A DNA stretch of 64,000 nucleotides from JADJNW01 sp033761835. GTDB lineage: Bacteria; Bacteroidota; Bacteroidia; Chitinophagales; Saprospiraceae. The stretch is taken from contig JANRME010000304.1 in assembly GCA_033761835.1 (NCBI GenBank), positions 23,770 to 87,769 on the forward strand, written 5' to 3'. A program made the position numbers and the translations under genes. Within the stretch, counting starts at the first letter, position 1. Each line of letters starts with the position of its first letter. The notes under the pieces are model-generated. The model did no database searches and had not been told where the DNA came from. It saw only the letters and a program-made list of their open reading frames with translations. This document shows positions 1-8,208 of the stretch, one piece after another.

Positions 1-357
1 CAATATGATTTATTGCTAACTTCTACCGTGTCCATGCTACCTTTTGATATTGGTGCAATTCAACCAAGTACTGCTGAAATCACTTCTTTGAAAATGATCA
101 ACACATTAGGCTTGGGCGTTGTCTTAAAAGCAAGTGTTGGGCCGTTAGCAGAAAAAACATTTTCTTATATCCCTTATACCGCGATTGCCAATATGACTGG
201 CCAGCCTTCGATGTCGGTACCTTTATATTGGACAAAAGATAATTTGCCGGTTGGTACAATGCTCAGTGCTGCCTTAGGTCGGGAGGATTTGTTGTTTCAA
301 TTAGCAGCTCAATTAGAGCAGGCGCAGCCCTGGTTTGATATAATGCCTGAGTTGTAA
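1..357 (+). CDS. Amidase family protein, C-terminal fragment (5' end outside window)
   Basis: The frame is open from base 1, so the gene starts left of the window; 118 residues are visible. The segment YDLLLTSTVS followed by a TGQPSMSVPL stretch and a final GREDLLFQLAAQLE helix is typical of the C-terminus of amidase-signature enzymes (GatA/AmiE-like), which hydrolyse amide bonds with a Ser-Ser-Lys triad. The catalytic triad lies outside the window, so the substrate cannot be told. The stop is followed after 19 bases by the stop of a convergent gene. Confidence 0.8.
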   Translation, partial: QYDLLLTSTVSMLPFDIGAIQPSTAEITSLKMINTLGLGVVLKASVGPLAEKTFSYIPYTAIANMTGQPSMSVPLYWTKDNLPVGTMLSAALGREDLLFQLAAQLEQAQPWFDIMPEL

Positions 358-376
358 AAAGAAATTTTTATAAAAC

Positions 377-871
377 TTAAAGCGGCAAAGCGGTTCTTAA
401 TCTTTTCAATATTTCAAAAGCAGCAGGACAAATTTCGGTGTTTTTTAAAGTCAAATTAGCAATTTGATAAATCTGTTTGCGGTCGGTATGCGGATATTCG
501 CGGCAAGCCTTTGGGCGTGCTTCGTAAATCGAGCAATAATTATCAGCACCCAAAAATGGGCAAGGTGCGCCATTATGAACATAGTCGCCATCCTCATCTA
601 AATGCAAATATTTTTCAACAAAAGCCGCCGGCCGCATTCCTAAATACTGCGCAATACGCTCGATGTCTTTATCCCGGAAAATAGGGCTGGTGGTCTTGCA
701 GCAATTGGCACAAGCAAGGCAATCTATCTCTGAAAAAACTTCTTCGTGCAATTCGAGTACGGTTTCGTCCAAATGCTTGGGCTTTTTTTGAGCTAACTTT
801 TGGAAATACTTTTTATTGGTGGCTTGTTCTTCGCGGGCGCGGGCAGGAAGATTTTGAATAAGATTTTGCAA
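377..871 (-). CDS. YkgJ family cysteine cluster protein (putative Zn/Fe chelator)
   Basis: The 164-residue protein carries the cysteine arrangement of the YkgJ/CxxCxxCC family: an N-terminal DCLACANCC group near residue 52, then CPFLGADNYC and ACREYP further on, and a last C near the end. Family members are thought to bind zinc or an iron-sulfur cluster; no precise role is known. An in-frame stop lies at 884-886 and no ATG occurs before the cysteine cluster, so the start is probably the TTG at 871. A TAnnTTTG box (902-909, minus strand) lies about 30 bases upstream, which supports this. Confidence 0.8.
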   Translation of the reverse strand: MQNLIQNLPARAREEQATNKKYFQKLAQKKPKHLDETVLELHEEVFSEIDCLACANCCKTTSPIFRDKDIERIAQYLGMRPAAFVEKYLHLDEDGDYVHNGAPCPFLGADNYCSIYEARPKACREYPHTDRKQIYQIANLTLKNTEICPAAFEILKRLRTALPL

Positions 872-901
872 TACAAACGGTTTTTACTTTATAATAGCAA
901 A

Positions 902-909
902 CAAAAGTA
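902..909 (-). promoter_or_regulatory. Bacteroidota -7 box for the YkgJ-type gene
   Basis: Reads TACTTTTG on the minus strand, matching TAnnTTTG. It lies 30 bases before the TTG start at 871. I see no clear -33 TTTG element. Confidence 0.45.
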
Positions 910-962
910 CGTACAACTTTCCTTATCTTGAAAATGTTCTATGGCATTATTCAAAAATCAAT

Positions 963-1874
963 ATGAACACCTTCGCCAAAACCATAGTAAACAAAGCGAA
1001 ATCACCCTCCGCCCGGTTTCGTGGATTTTTAATCCTTGGATTTTTGAGTCTCGTATGGGGTACCTCTTTTATCCTGATCAAAAAATCGTTGGAAGTTTAT
1101 TCTCCTGTGCAAGTCGCTTTGCTGCGCTTGGGTTTGTCAGGGTTGGCTTTCCTGCCTTTATTTTTATATCAAATTCGCAAAATTGACTGGAAACGCTGGT
1201 ATTTCTTTGTGCTGGTAGGGCTTTGCGGCAGCGGCATTCCAGCGTTTTTATTTGCTTTTGCGCAAATGCATATCAGTAGCTCGGTTGCCGGGATATTAAA
1301 TTCATTAACGCCGTTATTTACTTTATTAATAGGTATTATCATATTTCGTGCAAAATTACTTTGGGCGAAAGTAGTTGGAGTATTGCTGGGCTTAGTCGGA
1401 GCGGCGATGCTGATCTTATTCAGTAATGGTAATAATTTTCAAGGTGATGTAGGTTATAGTTTATTAATCATATTGGCGGCGATGTGCTATGCGACCAGCA
1501 CCAATATCGTAGGAAATAAATTGCGCGACGTCAAGTCATTGATTGTCAGTACTTTTGCCTTTGCTTCTGTTGGAATTCCTTCCTTTTTAATTTTGATTAC
1601 GAACACCGATTTCCTCCACGTTTTGACTACACATCCGCAGGGATTAATAGGGCTTGGTTATGTTGGTTTTTTAGCCTTGGTGGGTACAGTGCTGGCGACT
1701 ATCATTTTCTTCAAATTGATTCAAGATACCAATCCTGTTTTTGCTTCTACGGTCGCTTATATCATGCCGATTGTCGCCTTGCTTTGGGGCTTGCTAGACG
1801 GCGAAACCATTGGATTATATCACCTCTTGGGTATGGGACTTATCTTGCTTGGTGTGTATTTGAGTAGAAAATAG
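963..1874 (+). CDS. EamA/DMT family transporter
   Basis: This 303-residue membrane protein has about ten hydrophobic segments in two similar halves, with the FLSLVWGTSFILIKKSLE opening and a GTVLATIIFFKLIQ / VAYIMPIVALLWG second half typical of EamA permeases in the drug/metabolite transporter superfamily. Length fits the family. It probably exports a small metabolite across the inner membrane; the substrate cannot be told. The ATG at 963 gives a short basic N-terminus before the first membrane segment. It is divergent from the YkgJ-type gene. Confidence 0.88.
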   Translation: MNTFAKTIVNKAKSPSARFRGFLILGFLSLVWGTSFILIKKSLEVYSPVQVALLRLGLSGLAFLPLFLYQIRKIDWKRWYFFVLVGLCGSGIPAFLFAFAQMHISSSVAGILNSLTPLFTLLIGIIIFRAKLLWAKVVGVLLGLVGAAMLILFSNGNNFQGDVGYSLLIILAAMCYATSTNIVGNKLRDVKSLIVSTFAFASVGIPSFLILITNTDFLHVLTTHPQGLIGLGYVGFLALVGTVLATIIFFKLIQDTNPVFASTVAYIMPIVALLWGLLDGETIGLYHLLGMGLILLGVYLSRK

Positions 1875-1905
1875 AATCATTTTTCCAACATTTATCTGCT
1901 AAGAC

Positions 1906-1936
1906 TTGACAAAGCTTGTCAATAGCTGTATTTTTG
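1906..1936 (+). promoter_or_regulatory. Promoter with overlapping TTGACA palindrome, upstream of the DUF1990 gene
   Basis: A -7 box TATTTTTG is at 1929-1936 and a TTG -33 element at 1906-1908, 20 bases apart. The -33 element is the left arm of an inverted repeat TTGACA-N5-TGTCAA (1906-1922), which could be an operator. The translated gene begins at 1977. Confidence 0.45.
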
Positions 1937-1976
1937 AATGTTCTTATATTTCAGAATTTACTGAAAAAAATGAAGA

Positions 1977-2546
1977 ATGATTTCTTTATACATTCCTTCA
2001 AATGATCAGATAAGAGATTTTTTAAAGAAACAAGAAATTTTGACCTTTACTTATCATGAAATAGGTAAAACCAGCATTCAAACTCGAATACAATCTTATG
2101 ATAATGATTATTTGAAAGTCAAGATAGGAACAGGAGAAGAGGACTTTCAAAAAGCGATAGCTGCCATCCAGGATTGGCGGATGTTTCCAGGAAAATGGAC
2201 AAGGATTTTACTTGAAGAAATGCCTGTTTTGGAAGGAGTCTGTGTCGCAATGTTTGCTCACTTTGCAGGAATTTGGTGGCGTAACGCTTGCCGAATAGTT
2301 TATGTAATAAATGAGCCTAAACGCTATGGCTTTGCTTATGGTACTTTGCCAGCACATATTGAATCAGGGGAGGAGTTATTTCTGGTATCTAAAGACGAAA
2401 AAGGAATTGTGTGGTACGAAATTCGAGCATTCTCCAGACCCAGACATTGGATTGCAAAGGTGAGCTATCCTATCATCAGATTGCTTCAAGCGCAATTTCG
2501 ACGAGATTCGGCCAGACAAATGGAAAAGATTTTAAAAAATAACTGA
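1977..2546 (+). CDS. DUF1990 family protein
   Basis: The 189-residue soluble protein contains the DUF1990 signature: a CRIVYVINEP strand, then RYGFAYGTLPAHIESGEE, then a WYEIRAFSRP strand near the C-terminus. The family has no known biochemical role. The stop and the next start overlap by one base (TGATG at 2544-2548), so the two genes are translationally coupled. The downstream partner is a YndJ-like membrane protein, and such pairing suggests one shared function. Confidence 0.75.
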   Translation: MISLYIPSNDQIRDFLKKQEILTFTYHEIGKTSIQTRIQSYDNDYLKVKIGTGEEDFQKAIAAIQDWRMFPGKWTRILLEEMPVLEGVCVAMFAHFAGIWWRNACRIVYVINEPKRYGFAYGTLPAHIESGEELFLVSKDEKGIVWYEIRAFSRPRHWIAKVSYPIIRLLQAQFRRDSARQMEKILKNN

Positions 2547-3454
2547 TGCGTGTTCAATCCTGGCATATTGGTTTGTTTATTTGGTTGCTTATTTTGATTG
2601 TTCAACCCAGCGGACTATTTTATGAATGGTGGGCGCGCTTACTTTTGTTATTGGCGGCATTGGTCTGGATTCCCTTAGCATTTTCTTTACCGATTCTCAA
2701 AAATGAAAATTTTTTATTACAAATCGGGATGTTACCTTCTGCCATATTATTAGTGGTATCTATGCTTTTGCCAAAAAACTATTGGGCTTTCATCTGCGCT
2801 ATTCCTTGGTTTTTGATTACTTTTTTAATATTTATAAATGGTTTAAAAGATTTATTTCAAATAAAAAAATGGACAGCATCCATAATTGCTATTAATTTAG
2901 GACAAGTATTTTTAATTATTGGTGGAGCTTGGTTACTCGCAGATCGATTTGATTTCCAACCAGTTAGTTTTTCTCCTGATATTGTTTTACTCACGAGTAT
3001 TCATTTTCATTATGCAGGTTTTATATTTCCTTTATTGGCAGGACTTGCTGCCCAGAAGCAGAATTCTGAGGCACTTAACCTGGGAAGCACCTTAGCGATT
3101 ATTGCTATTCCAATGACTGCGATAGGGATCACGATTTCACATTTACATTCTATTTATCATTTTGAATTAATAGCAGCGGTAGCAGTCGTTATAGCCGGAT
3201 GGTGTGTCGCAATTGGATACTTTGAAATAATTGTAAAAAATAAATTACCTCTTATTACTAGAATGCTTTGGTTTATTATGTCTATTACATTATTAATAAG
3301 TATGACCTTAGCTTTTTTATATGCAATTCGTTTTTATTATGTAATAGATTGGCTATCAATTCCAGCAATGAGAGCATTTCATGGTACACTAAATGCAATT
3401 GTGGTAAGTGGATGCGGATTATTGGGTTGGCGGTTTTATAAAAATGAATTTTAA
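2546..3454 (+). CDS. YndJ-like integral membrane protein
   Basis: This 302-residue protein is almost entirely hydrophobic with about nine membrane segments. The segment around FSPDIVLLTSIHFHYAGFIFPLLAG, with its HFHYAG core, is the mark of the YndJ family, whose function is unknown. It overlaps the DUF1990 gene by one base and must be co-transcribed. It ends 5 bases before the stop of the convergent gamma-carbonic anhydrase gene, so the two transcripts overlap at their 3' ends. Confidence 0.75.
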   Translation: MRVQSWHIGLFIWLLILIVQPSGLFYEWWARLLLLLAALVWIPLAFSLPILKNENFLLQIGMLPSAILLVVSMLLPKNYWAFICAIPWFLITFLIFINGLKDLFQIKKWTASIIAINLGQVFLIIGGAWLLADRFDFQPVSFSPDIVLLTSIHFHYAGFIFPLLAGLAAQKQNSEALNLGSTLAIIAIPMTAIGITISHLHSIYHFELIAAVAVVIAGWCVAIGYFEIIVKNKLPLITRMLWFIMSITLLISMTLAFLYAIRFYYVIDWLSIPAMRAFHGTLNAIVVSGCGLLGWRFYKNEF

Positions 3455-3459
3455 TAATA

Positions 3460-3978
3460 TCATTCTTCCTTAAACCAACCCGCATACTTGATATAAGCAT
3501 TGGCAATGCGTTCAATCGTATCTTTGAATTGTGCTTCGCTGATGGCTTTTACTTTTTTGGCGGGTACGCCAGCATAAATATGTCCAGATTCGCAATGTGT
3601 ATTTTCCAAAATAACTGCTCCAGCAGCGATTAAAACATTGCTTTCGACTATCGCGTGGTCCATCACAATAGCACCCATCCCGATCAGCACATTATCATGC
3701 AAAGTGCAGCCATGCACAAGCGCCCTGTGCCCGATGGAAACATTATTCCCAATGGTCGTAGCGGCCCGCTCAAAAGTACCGTGAATGATGGCTCCGTCCT
3801 GGATATTAACTTTATTTCCAATACGTATGCTATTTACATCGCCACGTACGACCGCCTGAAACCAAACACTACAATCATCGCCCATGATCAAATCGCCAAT
3901 CAGTGTGGCATTTTCAGCGAAAAAACAATTGCTTCCGTATTGAGGTGTAAACCCGCGAACACTTTTGATCAGAGCCAT
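3460..3978 (-). CDS. Gamma-carbonic anhydrase family protein
   Basis: The 172-residue protein is a left-handed beta-helix built from hexapeptide repeats (such as LIGDLI, VLIGMG). The three metal-binding histidines are placed as in the family: IIHGT, IGHRA and LVHGC. It resembles YrdA/PaaY-type trimers. Whether it is an active carbonic anhydrase or another metal-binding transferase cannot be settled from sequence. The gene lies downstream of the GNAT gene on the same strand; the 21-base gap is filled by a heptamer array. Confidence 0.9.
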   Translation of the reverse strand: MALIKSVRGFTPQYGSNCFFAENATLIGDLIMGDDCSVWFQAVVRGDVNSIRIGNKVNIQDGAIIHGTFERAATTIGNNVSIGHRALVHGCTLHDNVLIGMGAIVMDHAIVESNVLIAAGAVILENTHCESGHIYAGVPAKKVKAISEAQFKDTIERIANAYIKYAGWFKEE

Positions 3979-3987
3979 TTTTGATGA

Positions 3988-4029
3988 ATTAGAAATTGAT
4001 TATTGGAAATTAGTTGTTGGATATTGGTT
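3988..4029. repeat. Heptamer array (six 7-bp units)
   Basis: On the plus strand six consecutive 7-mers are in exact phase: ATTAGAA, ATTGATT, ATTGGAA, ATTAGTT, GTTGGAT, ATTGGTT. All share the pattern (A/G)TTnGnn or a near variant. The array covers the gap upstream of the minus-strand carbonic anhydrase gene and the last codons of the GNAT gene. Confidence 0.65.
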
Positions 4030-4518
4030 GATATGAACTTCATATTTTTCTTCTTGAACGGTGCGACCCCACATCGTCGTTTCTTTTTGGAAAATATTGA
4101 CAAAACCAAAAGATTCGTAGAGTTTAATGGCAACCGTTTGTTCGCTAATAGTTTGTAATATTACAGATGTATAACCTGCTGTTTTACAGAAATCCATGGC
4201 TGATTGCATCAGGCGTTTGCCAAGCCCCAAACCACGCAAATCCGGCGAAAGCAAGAACCACCTAAGCTGTGCCTGGGTTTCAGAAATATTTACAATGGCA
4301 ATACTGCCCTTTACCATATCGTCTTTCTCCACTAACCAAATGCGTTCTCGCGCATTCATATTTTTGATAAAATGCGATAAAGGCTCCGCTACATAAGCAT
4401 CGAAGGTATAATCGAAGCCACGTTCCTGTCCATATAGCACCCCGTGCCAATAGACAATAGCGCCTATATCGCCGGGCTTGAGTTCATTGCGGATGACGAC
4501 GTCTTGACCTGGATTCAT
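4000..4518 (-). CDS. GNAT family N-acetyltransferase
   Basis: The 172-residue protein contains the acetyl-CoA binding core of the GNAT fold: a WFLLSPDLRGLGLGKRLMQSA segment with the RGxGxG/K loop, then strand VILQTISEQ, then helix and KLYESFGFVNI. The acceptor is unknown. The last ten or so codons (NQYPTTNFQ tail) are encoded by the heptamer array at 3988-4029, so the tail is probably a read-in of repeat sequence and not part of the fold. A -7 box with a TTTG -33 element stands upstream. Confidence 0.88.
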   Translation of the reverse strand: MNPGQDVVIRNELKPGDIGAIVYWHGVLYGQERGFDYTFDAYVAEPLSHFIKNMNARERIWLVEKDDMVKGSIAIVNISETQAQLRWFLLSPDLRGLGLGKRLMQSAMDFCKTAGYTSVILQTISEQTVAIKLYESFGFVNIFQKETTMWGRTVQEEKYEVHINQYPTTNFQ

Positions 4519-4536
4519 GTACTACTTTTGTACTTT

Positions 4537-4565
4537 CAAACATAGCGATTTTCTGTGAATTCAAA
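4537..4565 (-). promoter_or_regulatory. Promoter of the GNAT gene
   Basis: On the minus strand a TTTG (-33) at 4562-4565 is followed after 17 bases by TATGTTTG (4537-4544), a match to TAnnTTTG. The predicted transcript would start about 10 bases before the ATG at 4518. Confidence 0.5.
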
Positions 4566-4651
4566 GCATTCATTTACAAAACCAATGACTTTGGTCATTT
4601 CAATTTAACTATACAATAATTAATATTGAAAATACAAGAAAAGTGAAAATT

Positions 4652-5071
4652 ATGAAAAAACAAACAGGAATATGGATCGATTCGCGGGAAGCGATTGTGG
4701 TTCAATTGAATAAAAAAGATGCTATGGTTTTACGTATCGAGTCCGAAATCGAAAATTTCAACGTTGTAGGCGGTTCCCGCTCAAAGACAGAATGGGGCCC
4801 ACGCGAAGAAGTATCGGAAAGCAAATATGTAGAGCGCCGCAAACACCAGGAAAAGGATTATTTCGAACAGGTAATGGAAGCAGTAAATGAAGCCGATGAA
4901 TTGTACATCTTCGGCCCAGCCGAGGCCAAGACCCGTTTAGCGAAAATCATAGAAGCGAGCAATACGTTCCATCCGAAATTGCTAAATATCGAAACCGCTG
5001 ATAGCATGACCGAAAACCAGATTGTCGCACAAGTAAAAGCATTTTTTGAATCTATTGGTAACGAAAATTGA
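4652..5071 (+). CDS. Small protein resembling bacterial eRF1-like (BaeRF/host-attachment) domains
   Basis: The 139-residue soluble protein begins with a strand TGIWIDSREAIVVQL, has a charged middle (SKYVERRKHQEKDYF) and ends with LYIFGPAEAKTRLAKIIE followed by strand and helix. The GPxExK loop and the order of elements recall the C-terminal domain of archaeal eRF1-like and bacterial BaeRF proteins; this is pattern recognition only. I chose the ATG at 4652 over the in-frame GTG at 4643. It opens a stress cassette with Hsp20, a rhodanese and a universal stress protein, which suggests a role in stalled translation or stress. Confidence 0.5.
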   Translation: MKKQTGIWIDSREAIVVQLNKKDAMVLRIESEIENFNVVGGSRSKTEWGPREEVSESKYVERRKHQEKDYFEQVMEAVNEADELYIFGPAEAKTRLAKIIEASNTFHPKLLNIETADSMTENQIVAQVKAFFESIGNEN

Positions 5072-5175
5072 TAAAAATCAAGCGATTAGATGACAAACAA
5101 CACTTCGTGTACCAACGATTATGGACAATTTGGCAATGATTTCAAAGCTATTCAGTATAACCTAAAAACAAAGCC

Positions 5176-5622
5176 ATGTTACGAGCTAAAATTAGAAACA
5201 GAGCCTTTGATCGAATGGGAGAAAATTTTGCTCATTTGATTGACCCCGATCACTTTTTGGGTAGAACTGCCTTTGATATTCCGTATCACAAAGAGATGCC
5301 TCCTGCTAATATTCGAAAGGAAGGTAAAATTTTTGAATTGGAATTGGCGGTGCCAGGCTTCACAAAAGACGAACTGGAAGTGATCGTAAAAGATGGCGTT
5401 TTGACTATTCGTGGAGAACGCAGTAGATCAGAGCATTCAGAAACCTCCCAATACATCCTGGAAGAATTTAATTACAATTCATTCGAGCGCTCTTTTCGCT
5501 TGGCTGAGAATGTGGCACAGGAAGATATTGTTGCCAAGTACGAAAATGGCTTACTCAAACTGACTTTTATTGACGTACCGGAAGAAGAAGAACGCAATTA
5601 TCGGAAAGTCAAAGTAGAATAG
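5176..5622 (+). CDS. Hsp20/alpha-crystallin family small heat shock protein
   Basis: The 148-residue protein carries an alpha-crystallin domain at about residues 45-140: ANIRKEGKIFELELAVPGFTKDELEVIVKDGVLTIRGER region, then the FERSFRLAENV strand and the YENGLLKLTF segment with the conserved GxLxLxF motif. It is an ATP-independent holdase chaperone that binds unfolding proteins in the cytoplasm. The C-terminal IxI anchor is not obvious. It is followed after one base by the rhodanese gene, so the two are in one transcript. Confidence 0.92.
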   Translation: MLRAKIRNRAFDRMGENFAHLIDPDHFLGRTAFDIPYHKEMPPANIRKEGKIFELELAVPGFTKDELEVIVKDGVLTIRGERSRSEHSETSQYILEEFNYNSFERSFRLAENVAQEDIVAKYENGLLKLTFIDVPEEEERNYRKVKVE

Positions 5623-5623
5623 T

Positions 5624-5944
5624 ATGAAACTAAGATGGTTATTGACCATGATGAATTTGTTTGGAACATTTGACATCAGAGATGCCATGCGGTCAGGAGC
5701 CGTTATTGTTGATGTGCGAACGGAGGCGGAGTATGTCGGGTTTCACATCAAAGGTGCGTTCAATATTCCTTACGATGAGATTGAAAAAAGCATCGAAACA
5801 ATTCAATCGTGGCACAAACCAATTATTGTTTACAGCACTTATGGCTTGCGCGGCAGGCTTGCTGCTAAAAAACTGCGCAAATATGGCATTGCAGTATGGC
5901 CCAGCACCCGCGACCAATTGTGTGAACTCTTGGCTTCTACCTGA
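5624..5944 (+). CDS. Rhodanese-like domain protein lacking the catalytic cysteine
   Basis: The 106-residue protein is a single rhodanese domain: AVIVDVRTEAEYVGFHIKGAFNIPYDEI is the first CH2 motif. The active loop, normally Y-C-x-x-G-x-R, reads YSTYGLRG, so serine stands in place of the sulfur-carrying cysteine. It is therefore unlikely to be a sulfurtransferase and may serve as a binding or regulatory module. Its start is one base after the Hsp20 stop codon, which argues for joint expression. Confidence 0.8.
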   Translation: MKLRWLLTMMNLFGTFDIRDAMRSGAVIVDVRTEAEYVGFHIKGAFNIPYDEIEKSIETIQSWHKPIIVYSTYGLRGRLAAKKLRKYGIAVWPSTRDQLCELLAST

Positions 5945-6000
5945 TATTTTATTGCGCCAATCCTGGCATGTTACACTTGTATTTGATTTTTAATATTTTG

Positions 6001-6031
6001 CTAAATGGTAAATGATTAATTATCAATAATT
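6001..6031. repeat. Heptamer array before the universal stress gene
   Basis: In phase 7-mers CTAAATG, GTAAATG, ATTAATT, ATCAATA run directly into the last three bases before the ATG at 6032. Composition is A/T-rich, so the call rests on phase and on the same placement seen elsewhere in the window. Confidence 0.4.
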
Positions 6032-6922
6032 ATGACACCACGTAAATTTCGCCGAATTCTGCTTGCCCTTGATTTGTCGGAGATGGACAAAACACTGCTG
6101 CGCTACATTGCTGAGATGCACCAGGTGTTGGGTGCTGAAAAAATTTACTTCCTGCATATCATGCCAGACTTTACTGCTCCTAAAAACATAGATGTCGATT
6201 TTCATAAATTGTTTTCATCAGAATACCCAGTAGATGAGAAAGTAAGGGATAAAATTGCCTTGGATGTGCAAGAATTTTTTGGGAACTCAAGAGATGTAGA
6301 ATTGACAGTGGAAGTGGTAGAAGGCAGACCTTATGATAAACTATTGCACTGGATTGAGGTCAAGGAAATAGATTTGTTGGTTGTTGGACACAAAATGGCC
6401 AGCCAAGGAAGTGGCATTATGCCTCGACGCGTAGCTCGCCGTGCCAAATGCAGTATTTTATTTGTATCGGAAAAACCGAGCATACCCAACCATGTATTGG
6501 TGCCGATAGATTTCTCTGATAACTCCGTTCGGGCTTTGCAATTTGCAGTACAACTCGATCACAATTTGCCGGATGCAAGCGTCACCGCCTTGCACGTTGT
6601 AGAGGCCCCTCCCGAAAAATATTATATGCGGACCACTCCAGTGAGCGGCTTTAGAGCTATGCTGACCGAAGCTGCTAAAAAGGCTTATCATAAGATGATC
6701 GAAGATAATGGATTAACGGATAATGCTATTAATGCAGCTTTTTTGGAAGATGATTACATCAGCATTACTACACGGATTACGGATTTTATAGATAATAATT
6801 TGGTTGATTTGGTGGTGATTGGCGCACAAGGGCATACTGCTTTTGAACATTTTATTTACGGCAGTGTAACCGAGAAACTGGTAGAGCAATGCGAAAAAAA
6901 ACCAATTCTTGTGATCAGATAA
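6032..6922 (+). CDS. Universal stress protein with two tandem UspA domains
   Basis: The 296-residue protein holds two UspA folds, about residues 1-148 and 153-296. Each begins with a hydrophobic strand followed by an LD/DFS motif (ILLALDLSEMD; VLVPIDFSDNS). The second ends with the ATP-binding type motif IGAQGHTAFEHFIYGSVTEKL (GxxG-x9-GS pattern); the first has a degenerate version (VGHKMASQGSGIMPRRVARR). Members bind nucleotide and help survival under stress or starvation. It closes the 4.65-6.9 kb stress cassette and is followed by a strong terminator. Confidence 0.92.
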   Translation: MTPRKFRRILLALDLSEMDKTLLRYIAEMHQVLGAEKIYFLHIMPDFTAPKNIDVDFHKLFSSEYPVDEKVRDKIALDVQEFFGNSRDVELTVEVVEGRPYDKLLHWIEVKEIDLLVVGHKMASQGSGIMPRRVARRAKCSILFVSEKPSIPNHVLVPIDFSDNSVRALQFAVQLDHNLPDASVTALHVVEAPPEKYYMRTTPVSGFRAMLTEAAKKAYHKMIEDNGLTDNAINAAFLEDDYISITTRITDFIDNNLVDLVVIGAQGHTAFEHFIYGSVTEKLVEQCEKKPILVIR

Positions 6923-6972
6923 AGTCTTTACGCATTCAATTAACTCTAAAAAGATATTTTGAGAAAAATTAA

Positions 6973-7010
6973 AGCCATTCTCGATTCCGAGAATGGCTCT
7001 TTTGTTTTCT
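6973..7010 (+). terminator. Rho-independent terminator after the universal stress gene
   Basis: Perfect 11-bp arms AGCCATTCTCG and CGAGAATGGCT with a 4-base loop, followed by CTTTTGTTTT. It ends the plus-strand stress cassette 50 bases after the stop. Confidence 0.85.
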
Positions 7011-7052
7011 GGTTTTTGAAGCTTAAATTTTCCGACTTCGTACTTCGAAAGA

Positions 7053-7886
7053 TTATCTTCTCCAACGAGGCTCGATGCGAATGACGCGAGTCTCACCATT
7101 TGGCAACGTGACCTGTGCTTTGTTGTCACAATCTTCACCGCCGAAGCCGTAGTCAATCGTAAATACATTGCCGTTTCTATTCACTTGGCGGATACCATTG
7201 CCAACCCAAGGGCAGATTTTTGCTTTGATAAGTGGCTCGATAATTTCGGAACTGTAGGTTTTGCCATCGCGATTCGTGCCGGAAGAAGAACCTTCAATTT
7301 TAACAACATCGTCGAACATTCTCGGTGTATTTGCACCAAGGATTACTGTGTAAGTGTGCTCCGCTTCCCACATCGCTACATCTCCATCAGGATAAGTGAT
7401 TTTATGCTCAAAACCGCGTGTAAAAGAGCTATTACCGTTATTGGTTAGTGTCGTAGTGCCTTCAAGCTTCGCGCCATCCACGTAGTAGTCTACAAAAGTA
7501 ATGGTGCGGGTTGCGCCGGTTTGATTTAATGGGGCACTTTGTACAATCACAATTTTACCCTTTTTCTCTCTACCGCGTGGAGAAGTACAGCCATCGCCGT
7601 AGTCAATCGTGATTGTTTTGGGGAAAGTCATAGTATCTGCTGGCTCGATGGTGCGAGTTGGGCAATCTTCGCGTACTTCCACACCGCCTTCAGCCATGAT
7701 ACCATTCTCGATCAATTCTTCGATTTCATCTTCGGCATCTAATACAAGGTCTTCAACAGCAGTAAGGTCTTCGGTAGTAATAACATCTTCGTTGAGCGAG
7801 TCAGTATTGTCATCGTCTTTATTACAAGCGGCAAATGTCAAAATCAAACCCAACAAGAGCATGGATAGAAATGAAAACTTTTTCAT
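7053..7886 (-). CDS. Hypothetical lipoprotein (Bacteroidota secreted beta-type protein)
   Basis: The 277-residue protein has a lipoprotein signal peptide with lipobox LTFAAC (C20) followed by NKDDD, an acidic stretch that favours export to the outer membrane surface in Bacteroidota. A Glu/Asp-rich helical part (about 30-65) precedes a domain rich in strands with paired motifs TITIDYGDGC and FTIDYGFGGEDC, which look like a repeated unit. I do not recognise a family with known function. The gene stands alone, convergent with the universal stress gene. Confidence 0.7.
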   Translation of the reverse strand: MKKFSFLSMLLLGLILTFAACNKDDDNTDSLNEDVITTEDLTAVEDLVLDAEDEIEELIENGIMAEGGVEVREDCPTRTIEPADTMTFPKTITIDYGDGCTSPRGREKKGKIVIVQSAPLNQTGATRTITFVDYYVDGAKLEGTTTLTNNGNSSFTRGFEHKITYPDGDVAMWEAEHTYTVILGANTPRMFDDVVKIEGSSSGTNRDGKTYSSEIIEPLIKAKICPWVGNGIRQVNRNGNVFTIDYGFGGEDCDNKAQVTLPNGETRVIRIEPRWRR

Positions 7887-7965
7887 GGTAGATTGAACTT
7901 TTTTTGGTTAAATAATGAATGAAATACTTTTGTTAAAATAATCGCCACGTACAAAAAATTAAAAG

Positions 7966-8028
7966 ATTGATAATCAATAAACTGAATATTAATCAATAAT
8001 CAATTGTAAATAGACAATTATAGATTGG
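7966..8028. repeat. Heptamer array (nine 7-bp units)
   Basis: Nine phased units, among them ATTGATA, ATCAATA, AACTGAA, TATTAAT, CAATAAT, CAATTGT, AAATAGA, CAATTAT, AGATTGG. The CAAT/ATTG core recurs at a fixed position in several units. It sits in the divergent region between a lipoprotein gene and pyrR. Confidence 0.5.
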
Positions 8029-8194
8029 GGCTGTTAATGTGCACACTATCAGCAAGTTAAAATTGTCAATTTAAATATTTTTGTATTATTTTGTTGACAT
8101 CAGATAGACTTGGCATTTCGATTAAGGTTTAATGCGGTTTAAAAAAATTTTCAAATAAATTTTAATAACCTGGAGTGTCCTATATTTCGCTTCT

Positions 8195-8202
8195 TATCTT
8201 TG
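8195..8202 (+). promoter_or_regulatory. -7 box of pyrR-pyrB; transcript probably leaderless
   Basis: TATCTTTG matches TAnnTTTG and lies only 6 bases before the ATG at 8209. If transcription starts about 7 bases after the box, the mRNA begins at or next to the start codon. No clear -33 element is seen. Confidence 0.5.
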
Positions 8203-8208
8203 CTTCCG

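Larger units (their letters stand above)
7887..8208. other. Intergenic region between the lipoprotein gene and pyrR
   Basis: This 322-base divergent region is very A/T-rich. It holds a heptamer array (7966-8028) and the pyrR -7 box (8195-8202). I find no clear -7 box for the lipoprotein gene and no terminator or attenuator hairpin. Confidence 0.6.
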
